A DNA stretch of 11,714 nucleotides, taken from the NCBI GenBank assembly GCA_041748615.1, contig JBGTCY010000026.1, positions 1 through 11,714 on the forward strand, read 5' to 3'. Positions 1 to 6,443 of the stretch are shown in pieces. Within the stretch, counting starts at the first letter, position 1, and every line of letters starts with the position of its first letter. Position numbers and translations under genes: made by a program. The DNA comes from JBGTCY01 sp041748615. Its GTDB lineage: Bacteria > Bacteroidota > Bacteroidia > Chitinophagales > CAIOSU01. A model generated the notes under the pieces. The model saw only the letters and a list, made by a program, of their open reading frames with translations. It ran no database searches and was not told where the DNA came from.

Positions 1-10
1 GCAATATCTC

Positions 11-41
11 AACTTTAAACATCAGACTTTGAACATTAAAC
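11..41. repeat. Degenerate heptamer repeat (AACTTTA-like)
   Basis: Four consecutive 7-base units, AACTTTA, AACATCA, GACTTTG and AACATTA, are followed by the start of a fifth (AAC). They also read as two 13-base direct copies (12-24 and 26-38) differing at two positions. This kind of low-complexity AACTTTG/AACATTG array is, from general experience, common in intergenic DNA of Bacteroidota. No function is visible. It lies in the 355-base gene-free stretch upstream of the receptor gene. Confidence 0.55.
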
Positions 42-138
42 TCCTTTCCGTCCCCGGAGGTAAGACACCACAATCGCGGGACGCTACCAATCAAAGCAAG
101 GCAGATACGTACGAAGCAAGCGCCACTTCATACTCTAA

Positions 139-174
139 GGGACGAGGGACGGGTGTCGGGTGTCGGGGGACGGG
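139..174 (+). repeat. G-rich tract with GGGTGTC tandem heptamer; possible G-quadruplex
   Basis: Six runs of three or more G (139-141, 146-148, 151-153, 158-160, 165-169, 172-174) are separated by loops of only 2 to 4 bases. This meets the usual sequence rule for an intramolecular G-quadruplex on the + strand. Within it GGGTGTC is repeated in tandem at 151-157 and 158-164, and a GGGACG-type unit occurs on both sides. It may be only a decayed simple repeat. The quadruplex is inferred from sequence alone. Confidence 0.5.
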
Positions 175-212
175 TAAACGCGGGAAGCACACAAGAAGGC
201 AATCGCAAACGG

Positions 213-250
213 CTGGCGCGTCATTCTTGCGCCAGAGGCGCTTATTTTTT
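213..250 (+). terminator. Putative terminator with overlapping alternative hairpin
   Basis: Two hairpins share bases 229-233. The first pairs CTGGCGC (213-219) with GCGCCAG (229-235) around a 9-base loop. The second pairs GCGCC (229-233) with GGCGC (237-241) around the loop AGA and is followed at once by TTATTTTTT (242-250), the form of an intrinsic terminator. They cannot form together. The simplest reading is a weak terminator for a transcript entering from the left edge. An attenuator-like switch ahead of the receptor gene is possible but unproven. The terminator stem is only 5 bp. Confidence 0.4.
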
Positions 251-288
251 CAATATTCGATTTTCCACTTTACTGTACACTTCCTAAA

Positions 289-310
289 AAAAAATTGCGC
301 TCAATTTTTT
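289..310. promoter_or_regulatory. Perfect 9-bp inverted repeat upstream of receptor gene
   Basis: AAAAAATTG (289-297) and CAATTTTTT (302-310) are exact reverse complements separated by CGCT, ending 45 bases before the receptor start codon. The element could be an operator, a bidirectional A/T-type terminator or a 5'-UTR hairpin. Its position in front of an outer-membrane transporter favours a regulatory site, but it matches no operator consensus I can name. No clear Bacteroidota promoter (TTTG near -33, TAnnTTTG near -7) is visible around it. Confidence 0.35.
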
Positions 311-355
311 ACTCCATCAAATTTTATTTACTTTTCGTGCCAAACAACTCTGGTC

Positions 356-3289
356 ATGAAAAACACATTATTGATTTTAATCGCATTTGCCTGCAATGTT
401 TTTTTTCTTCATGCACAAACTGTCAGCGGAATCGTCACCGGTTCCGATACGCGGGACGGTCTTCCGCAAGTGAATGTGGTGGTGAAAGGCACAACCACCG
501 GCACGGTTACCGACCTTGAAGGCAGATTCACCATCACCCTGCCCGAAGGAAATAAAATCTTAGTGTTCACTTTTGTCGGATACTCGGAAAAGGAAATGGA
601 TGTCTCCGGCATCTCCGGTGAAATCAATGTCGTGTTAAGTCCTGCCGACATCGGGTTAAACCCGGTGGTGGTGAGCGCATCAAAAACTTCGGAGAAAATC
701 TTGGACGCTCCGGCATCGGTCACGGTCATCACCTCGGAAAGAATCCAGTCACAATCTTCCACCACGGTGGTGGACAATCTGCGCACCACCCCCGGAGTGG
801 ATATCATGACCACCGGGTTAATCTCCTCCAACGTGAATGTGCGCGGCTTCAACAACATTTTTTCAGGCGCGTTGCTCACCATCGTGGACAACAGGATTGC
901 CCGCGTGCCCTCGTTGCGCCTCAACGCCTATCAATTGATTCCCGGCAACTCCTATGATATTGACCGCATCGAATTGGTGCGCGGACCCGGCTCCGCGCTC
1001 TACGGACCAAACGCGGCTGACGGAGTGCTGGCGATTTTCACCAAGTCGCCTTTGGATATGGAAAAAGATTTTGAAACCAACATCAGCATCAGCACCGGCT
1101 TGCGCGGCAACTCAGGAGCGGACCCCCGCTATCGCGCGGATGACCCCGCCACACATATTTATTACAGAGGTGAAGATGAAAATGCCGCCAATCGCGGATT
1201 TATCATGCCGGAAATCAGACATGCCGGAAAAATCAGCCCGAAGGTCGGTTACAAAATATCCGGTCATTATCTTGGCGGCAACGACTGGCGTTACTATGAC
1301 CCGGAAGAGCCGTTGGTGGGAGACACCATCATCTTCGGCACCGTCAGGGAGGGACGTTTGTTTGAAGTGGATACCACGCGCGACCCGCAAACTTTTGACC
1401 GCAGGTTTGACATTCGAAAATATAATGGCGATGGGCGGTTAGACATTCGCTTTAACAAAGATGTGGGACTTATCCTAACGGGTGGTCTCGCGGTCACTTC
1501 CAACCTTGAATTAACGGGGCTGGGAGCCGCCCAAGGCGAAAACTGGATTTATTCCTACGCGCAAGCCCGCTTCAACTGGAAAAAACTCTTCATTCAATAT
1601 TTCCTCAACAGCAGCAATGCCGGAGAAACATATCTCATTCCGAGAGTTTCAGGAGCGGAGGCTCCGCATAATGTGCAACTGCTGATTGACAAGTCGAAAC
1701 TGCATGTGTGGCAGGTGCAGCACAGCGCAACCGCCATCGAAAATAAATTGAATTTCATCTATGGGGTGGATGTGCTTTTCACAAATCCGAACACCGGAGG
1801 AACCATCCACGGCAGGTTTGAAGATGATGACAACATTATTCAATCAGGCGGATATGTGCAGGGCGAATGGAACATCAATCGTAAACTTACCGGGGTTGGG
1901 GCTTTCCGTCTTGACTGGCAGGACGATGTGGGAACCCAGTTCTCACCGCGTGCCGCGCTCGTTTACAAAGCCACGCCAAGAAATACGTTGCGCGCGACTT
2001 ACAACCGCGCTTTCAGTTCACCCACCGCTTTGAACCAATCGTTGGATTTGTCGAATGGCGTGATTCCAAATGGAATCAACATTCGCGGCATCGGCAACCG
2101 CAATGGTTATCGCTATCGTTTTGATGACAATGAATTGCCCATGTTCAACAGTCCTTATGATAATCAATGGTATTCCATTGGCGACCGCAACAGCAACCAC
2201 ACTTTCTTTGACGGCATGGTGGAAATCATCAGCGCGGGGCTGGCGCAAAGCACCGGCTTTCCCGCGGCAACCGTTGCAGGTATTGTAAACTCTTTACTTG
2301 CCGGAATCAAAGATTCAACCGGCACGATTATGAATGTGAACCACGTGCCGATTGATTACGTGAAATTTGTGAACAGCGGCAATTTTGCGGGTAGCGCATT
2401 CTCCGCTGACGCGTTGAGAAATTTTCAAAATTTCGGAGGCGTGGACAACCAGGTGACACAAACCTGGGAACTCGGCTACAAAGGAATCTTATTCGACAAA
2501 CTGTTGCTCACCGCTGATTTTTATTACACGCGCATCAGTGATTATGTGAGTCCGCTCACAGTTTCCACCGCCAGCGTGATGTTTAACCCCGCTGAAATTC
2601 TGACCGCCATCGGAGGATTCGAGCCGGGCGGATTACTGTATGACAACCTCCAGCCGTTGGATGGCATTCTCTCAGGATTATTGGATGGCAATCCCGCCTA
2701 TCAAGACCCGACCGGAACGATTCCTTCCCTCCCCGGCACAGCTTGGGATGAAATCGCGTTTATCCTGAGCGCTGCTTCAAGCCGCATTCCGATTGGCTCA
2801 GCCACACCGGATGACCCGAATGTTCAGTCTGATGTGATTTTAACGTACATCAACCTCGGCACGATTGACGTTGGCGGTATGGATGTAGGATTCACTTACC
2901 TCATCAATGATAAATGGAGCGTGTTGGGCGGCTATTCTTATGTCACCCGCGACAGGATTGATTTGGAAGGCGCGCAGGATGGCTATGTAGCGCTGAACGC
3001 ACCGCGTCACAAAACGGCTTTCAGCATTGAAAACAAATGTAAAATCGGACTGACCAGCCGGTTGTCTTACCGCTGGCGCTCCGGCTTCCCTGCCAACTCT
3101 GCCGTTTATGTCGGAGATGTGGAGCCGATGCATTTCTTGGATGTGAGCATGTCTTACAAACTACCGTTCTCCAAACAAACTGTGGTGACTGCCGACATTC
3201 AGAATTTGCTGAACAAAAAATATCAGCAGTTCCCGGGAACACCCTTCATGGGCATCATGGGGATTCTGAAGATTGCGCATACTTTTTAA
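356..3289 (+). CDS. TonB-dependent outer-membrane receptor with N-terminal carboxypeptidase-regulatory-like domain
   Basis: Predicted 977-residue outer-membrane beta-barrel that imports a scarce ligand using TonB-ExbBD energy. Residues 1-20 form a signal peptide (MKN, hydrophobic core, likely cleavage after LHA before Gln21). Residues about 22-95 are a CarboxypepD_reg-like beta-sandwich (VSGIVTG, GTVTDLEGRF, FVGYSEKEM). A TonB-box-like PVVVSASK lies at 103-110. The plug spans about 112-232, with NVRGFNN (161-167) and IELVRGPGSALYG (205-217). The rest is barrel, ending NLLNKKY and a terminal Phe expected of Bam substrates. The reading frame stays open back to position 29, but the Met at 356 is chosen because the signal peptide begins there. 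It lacks obvious SusC-type features and has no susD neighbour, so glycan import is not supported. Siderophore, cobalamin or another ligand cannot be decided. It is convergent with ftsZ and probably monocistronic. Confidence 0.95.
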   Translation: MKNTLLILIAFACNVFFLHAQTVSGIVTGSDTRDGLPQVNVVVKGTTTGTVTDLEGRFTITLPEGNKILVFTFVGYSEKEMDVSGISGEINVVLSPADIGLNPVVVSASKTSEKILDAPASVTVITSERIQSQSSTTVVDNLRTTPGVDIMTTGLISSNVNVRGFNNIFSGALLTIVDNRIARVPSLRLNAYQLIPGNSYDIDRIELVRGPGSALYGPNAADGVLAIFTKSPLDMEKDFETNISISTGLRGNSGADPRYRADDPATHIYYRGEDENAANRGFIMPEIRHAGKISPKVGYKISGHYLGGNDWRYYDPEEPLVGDTIIFGTVREGRLFEVDTTRDPQTFDRRFDIRKYNGDGRLDIRFNKDVGLILTGGLAVTSNLELTGLGAAQGENWIYSYAQARFNWKKLFIQYFLNSSNAGETYLIPRVSGAEAPHNVQLLIDKSKLHVWQVQHSATAIENKLNFIYGVDVLFTNPNTGGTIHGRFEDDDNIIQSGGYVQGEWNINRKLTGVGAFRLDWQDDVGTQFSPRAALVYKATPRNTLRATYNRAFSSPTALNQSLDLSNGVIPNGINIRGIGNRNGYRYRFDDNELPMFNSPYDNQWYSIGDRNSNHTFFDGMVEIISAGLAQSTGFPAATVAGIVNSLLAGIKDSTGTIMNVNHVPIDYVKFVNSGNFAGSAFSADALRNFQNFGGVDNQVTQTWELGYKGILFDKLLLTADFYYTRISDYVSPLTVSTASVMFNPAEILTAIGGFEPGGLLYDNLQPLDGILSGLLDGNPAYQDPTGTIPSLPGTAWDEIAFILSAASSRIPIGSATPDDPNVQSDVILTYINLGTIDVGGMDVGFTYLINDKWSVLGGYSYVTRDRIDLEGAQDGYVALNAPRHKTAFSIENKCKIGLTSRLSYRWRSGFPANSAVYVGDVEPMHFLDVSMSYKLPFSKQTVVTADIQNLLNKKYQQFPGTPFMGIMGILKIAHTF

Positions 3290-3352
3290 GAACAAACAGT
3301 TTGCATCCTTTGAGATTACATTTTTAGATTTTTTTGAAAAACCTTATTTTCC

Positions 3353-3449
3353 CGTCATTGCGAGTGAGGAACGAACGAAGCAATCCCCTGCTTTGAGGGA
3401 TTGCTTCGGAATGGCATGCGCTCAGAACAAACATTCCCGCGCAATGACG
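3353..3449. repeat. Dispersed palindromic repeat (MITE/REP-like) between convergent genes
   Basis: Outer arms CGTCATTGCG (3353-3362) and CGCAATGACG (3440-3449) are perfect 10-bp complements. Nested inside, CGAAGCAATCCC (3376-3387) and GGGATTGCTTCG (3397-3408) form a perfect 12-bp stem around a 9-base loop. The sequence belongs to a recognisable type scattered through many bacterial genomes, whose spurious translation reads like VIASEERTKQS. TATTTT occurs two bases outside each outer arm (3345-3350 and 3452-3457). This could be a remnant target duplication or simply AT-rich chance. It probably is a non-autonomous mobile palindrome that has been tolerated between converging transcripts. Confidence 0.8.
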
Positions 3450-3465
3450 TCTATTTTTTGTTTTT
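3376..3465 (+). terminator. Probable intrinsic terminator of the receptor transcript
   Basis: The inner 12-bp stem (3376-3387 with 3397-3408) and the outer palindrome arm ending at 3449 are followed on the + strand by TATTTTTTGTTTTT (3452-3465), giving hairpin plus U-tract. On the minus strand the same palindrome follows the ftsZ stop codon (3481) and is trailed by interrupted U-runs, so it may also stop the division operon, though less canonically. This is inferred from structure only. Confidence 0.5.
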
Positions 3466-3480
3466 AAGGACTCTTTCCCT

Positions 3481-5076
3481 TCAATCCACATTATCATGCA
3501 AAAACGAATTGTTCTTGCGGATGAGGATGCCATCGTTGGGGTTGTCGGTGCCGAAAGTGAGGCGCGACATGGATGATTCTGACGAATGCGGGGTGGTGTT
3601 GAGTTCGATTCTCCTGCGCATGTATGCCGGTTCTTTTTCCATTTCGGTGTAGCTCTGCGGTCCGGTCAAGCGCTTCACTTCGGTAGCTCTGCGGAAACGG
3701 TCATCGCTGTTGGAATTTGTGTCGGCTTTTGCTACTGGGGGATTCACCGGGGTTTCGGTTCTGGGTCTGAAAACGAAAGGTTCAGGGGTTTTTGATTCTC
3801 CTGATGTGACGGGCGTGACAGGCGGCACTACTGTTTTAGGCGGCTGTGCCGGTTCATTGGTTGGATTGGCAGAATCTTCAGGTGTTGTTGACTGCGGTGA
3901 ATTGGCTTTCACATCCAACTCAACCACGCGCGGATTTTCCGAAGCCGGAACTTTTATTTCAAAGGGTTCAATGGATTTCGATTCATTTTCCGGAGTCGCA
4001 TTTTCCGGCTGAGACTTCTGCTTTTTTTCCTGCAGCGGAAACACCACTTTGTTTTCCGTCTTGTTTTCTTTTGAAAAAGGATTTTCTTCAAATCCGGTGG
4101 CGATTACAGTGACATTGATTTTATCGCCCATGTTTTCATCATCGCAGGTACCGAAGATGATGTCCGTATCCTTACCGCAGGCTTCCACGATGTGCGCGCT
4201 GATTTCATCAATTTCATCCAATTTGACCTGCGAACTGCCGGTGCCGGAGGTGATGTTGAGCAGGATTTTCTTTGCGCCCATGATGTTGTTATCATTCAGC
4301 AGCGGTGAGTTGATAGCCGCCTGCACCGCGCGGATGGCTCTGTCTTCTCCTTCAGCGGATGCCGCGCCCATGATGGCGACACCGCTGTCTTTCATCACAT
4401 ATTGCACATCGGCAAAATCCACGTTGATTTCACCCGGCACGGTGATGATTTCCGAAATACTGCGAGCCGCGATGGCGAGGATGTTGTCCGCTTTCGCAAA
4501 GGCGTCAGAGCGGGTGAGGTTGCCGTAGATTTCACGAATCTTGTCGTTGGAAATGACAATGATGCTGTCCACAAACCTGCGGAGTTCGTCAATGCCTTCT
4601 TTCGCCTGATTTTGTTTTCTCCTGCCTTCAAACGAGAATGGCGTAGTGACAATGCCCACGGTGAGGATGCCCATTTCCTTCGCGATTTTCGAAATGACCG
4701 GTGCGCCTCCGGTGCCTGTTCCGCCCCCCATCCCAGCGGTGATGAACACCATCTTGGTATTTTTTTCGAGGATGGAACGGATTTCTTCCAACGATTCTTC
4801 AGCAGAGAGTTTACCGACTTCCGGGTTAGAACCCGCGCCCAATCCGGAAGTAAGCGAAGGACCCAACTGAATTTTATTCGGGATGGCGCTCAACTGCATC
4901 GCCTGTTCATCGGTGTTGCAGATGACGAAATTCACCCCGCGGATGCCTTGATTGAACATATGATTGACCGCGTTGCTGCCGCCACCGCCCACGCCTACAA
5001 CTTTAATAATGGATGCCTGTTCCTTGGGCAAGTCAAACTGAATGGTGGGTTTTGAACCGGAATTGCTGAATAACAT
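3481..5076 (-). CDS. ftsZ: Cell division protein FtsZ
   Basis: Tubulin-like GTPase of 531 residues that polymerises into the cytokinetic ring. The N-terminal nucleotide-binding fold has VGVGGGGSNAVNHM (27-40) and the tubulin signature GGGTGTGG (117-124). The T7 synergy loop NVDFADV (218-224) supplies the acidic residues that complete the active site of the adjacent subunit. The globular core ends near residue 335. A Pro/Ser/Thr/Glu-rich disordered linker of roughly 180 residues follows, making the protein much longer than the roughly 380 residues of E. coli FtsZ. Near its end is EKEPAYMRRRIEL, which I recall as a conserved patch in Bacteroidota, and the C-terminal peptide ILIRKNNSFLHDNVD (517-531), the expected docking site for FtsA. 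The ATG lies 12 bases after the stop of the upstream ftsA-like gene without a Shine-Dalgarno sequence. It is the last gene of the operon. Confidence 0.99.
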   Translation of the reverse strand: MLFSNSGSKPTIQFDLPKEQASIIKVVGVGGGGSNAVNHMFNQGIRGVNFVICNTDEQAMQLSAIPNKIQLGPSLTSGLGAGSNPEVGKLSAEESLEEIRSILEKNTKMVFITAGMGGGTGTGGAPVISKIAKEMGILTVGIVTTPFSFEGRRKQNQAKEGIDELRRFVDSIIVISNDKIREIYGNLTRSDAFAKADNILAIAARSISEIITVPGEINVDFADVQYVMKDSGVAIMGAASAEGEDRAIRAVQAAINSPLLNDNNIMGAKKILLNITSGTGSSQVKLDEIDEISAHIVEACGKDTDIIFGTCDDENMGDKINVTVIATGFEENPFSKENKTENKVVFPLQEKKQKSQPENATPENESKSIEPFEIKVPASENPRVVELDVKANSPQSTTPEDSANPTNEPAQPPKTVVPPVTPVTSGESKTPEPFVFRPRTETPVNPPVAKADTNSNSDDRFRRATEVKRLTGPQSYTEMEKEPAYMRRRIELNTTPHSSESSMSRLTFGTDNPNDGILIRKNNSFLHDNVD

Positions 5077-5088
5077 AATACTGATTTT

Positions 5089-6426
5089 TTATTTGATTTC
5101 CTTCTCCTTCACTTCGCTGGGAAATGAAGCAGAATTTAAATTGAGTTTTCCTGTCAGGAAATATTCCTGTTTCTTTTTTTCATAAGCGGAAATCGCCTGC
5201 CCGATACAATTCGCATAAACCGGATTTCTGATTTCCATCGGTGCCGAGCCGGTGAGCTTTTCCACCGGGTAACCGGTTCTTGCTTTCAAGCCCGTGTGCG
5301 TTTCAATTAATTCATTGAGCAGCTTCAATTCCGCGGTGCCTCCGGTTACCACAATTCCATTCATCAGTCTGCCTTCAAATCCCGCTTTTTTTATTTCAGC
5401 CTTCGCCATCTCTAAGATTTCTTCAACCCTCGCCTGGATGATTTGCGCCAGAATCGAAACCGAGATTTCTTTCGAAAAACCTTTCGCGTCAGGAATGGTG
5501 ACGATTTCGTTTTCTTTCACTTTTCCGGCAATGGCGCAGCCTGATTTAATTTTTACCCGCTCCGCTTCTTTGGCTGACAATACACAGCCATTCATAATAT
5601 CACCGGTGATGGATGCGCCACCAAACGGAATACTTGCAGCGTCTTGCAATTTTCCATTGAAATAAATGGCAATCTGCGTGGAGAAAACACCAATCTCCAT
5701 CAAGGCGACTCCTGATTTTTTTTCATCATCGGTCAACACCGATTGCGCGGCAGCGATGTAAGCGGGAATAAAAGTCTCCACGGAGAATCCTGCTTTTTCA
5801 ACGCAATTAATGATATTTTGAACCACAGTATATTGGGCAGCCCACACATGAAACTCAGCTTCGAGCCACTTTCCTGTAATTCCCGCTGGACCGGCATTCA
5901 GTTTCACATCATCCATGAAAAAGTCTTCGGGATAAAAGTGGATAACCCGTTCGCCAGCCGGCATTTCAAGGTCTTGAATTTGCGCGTAAAGCAAACCGAT
6001 TTCCGCAGGGGTGACGGGAGTCAATTCATGTTCGCGCTCTATTACCGAGCGGTAGGTGAATCGTTTGAGTTGCGAAGCCGGCAGCATGACGGTCAGTTGT
6101 TCCACCGCGGCACCGCTCATCATCATTAAATCATTCACCACTGTCTTGATGCAATTAGCCGCTGCATCCGGTTCAATAATCCATCCTCTGTCTATTCCGG
6201 CAGCCGGAGTTTCTGAAAAGGTGGTCACTTCAAGTTTTTCATCCGCCATCATTCTGCCGCAAACGCCCCTGATTTTCTGCGAACCCAAATCCAGTCCGAA
6301 CCAATACTCCCCAATTAACGGATTAATGGTTTTCACGCTATTGGTGGCAACGGATTTCCGTTTCGCGCTCGCGAGCATCGCTTCCTTGAAATCAGCATAA
6401 TTTTTTATATTTCCTTTTCCTGACAT
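5089..6426 (-). CDS. Divergent second FtsA-like protein (actin-fold paralogue)
   Basis: A 445-residue protein that aligns with its neighbour FtsA along the whole fold, with about half the residues identical by hand alignment over the C-terminal 88 or so shared positions. Residues 1-40 are an extra, Lys-rich N-terminal segment. Phosphate-1 is intact (GLDLGSQK, 44-51) and the adenosine loop is present (VVTGGTAEL, 359-367). Phosphate-2, DIGGGTTD in FtsA, is EIGVFSTQ here (244-251), losing both Asp residues and the Gly triplet. The FtsA-specific 1C-like region is retained (about 105-195, including GERVIHFYPEDFF). The tail after about residue 420 is polar and lacks the Trp-rich amphipathic helix of FtsA. 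The gene starts 17 bases after ftsA and ends 12 bases before ftsZ, so it is co-expressed with both. It is probably a partner or modulator of FtsA/FtsZ. ATP hydrolysis is doubtful, but nucleotide binding cannot be excluded. It has a full-length open frame and is not a pseudogene. Confidence 0.9.
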   Translation of the reverse strand: MSGKGNIKNYADFKEAMLASAKRKSVATNSVKTINPLIGEYWFGLDLGSQKIRGVCGRMMADEKLEVTTFSETPAAGIDRGWIIEPDAAANCIKTVVNDLMMMSGAAVEQLTVMLPASQLKRFTYRSVIEREHELTPVTPAEIGLLYAQIQDLEMPAGERVIHFYPEDFFMDDVKLNAGPAGITGKWLEAEFHVWAAQYTVVQNIINCVEKAGFSVETFIPAYIAAAQSVLTDDEKKSGVALMEIGVFSTQIAIYFNGKLQDAASIPFGGASITGDIMNGCVLSAKEAERVKIKSGCAIAGKVKENEIVTIPDAKGFSKEISVSILAQIIQARVEEILEMAKAEIKKAGFEGRLMNGIVVTGGTAELKLLNELIETHTGLKARTGYPVEKLTGSAPMEIRNPVYANCIGQAISAYEKKKQEYFLTGKLNLNSASFPSEVKEKEIK

Positions 6427-6443
6427 GCTTTTGAAATTTTTTT

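Noticed and set aside
329..337. TACTTTTCG as a Bacteroidota -7 promoter box for the receptor
   Set aside because: It deviates from TAnnTTTG and no TTTG/TTG element lies at the expected spacing upstream (the nearest TTG, at 295-297, is too far).
29..355. Open frame extending the receptor 109 codons upstream of its signal peptide
   Set aside because: The extension is low-complexity, crosses the repeat and hairpin elements, and would bury a clear signal peptide starting at 356.
409..924. 171-codon open frame antisense to the receptor N-terminus
   Set aside because: No recognisable domain. It mirrors the codon structure of the well-supported receptor gene on the other strand.
356..3289. Receptor as a SusC-type glycan importer
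   Set aside because: No adjacent susD or polysaccharide-degradation genes are present, and the sequence fits the general TonB-dependent receptor class equally well or better.
3273..3533. Short open frames on both strands across the ftsZ/receptor gap
   Set aside because: They are translations of the palindromic repeat (peptides like VIASEERTKQS), a known source of spurious gene calls.
4402..5055. 217-codon open frame antisense to ftsZ
   Set aside because: It lies opposite the most conserved part of FtsZ and its translation shows no family features.
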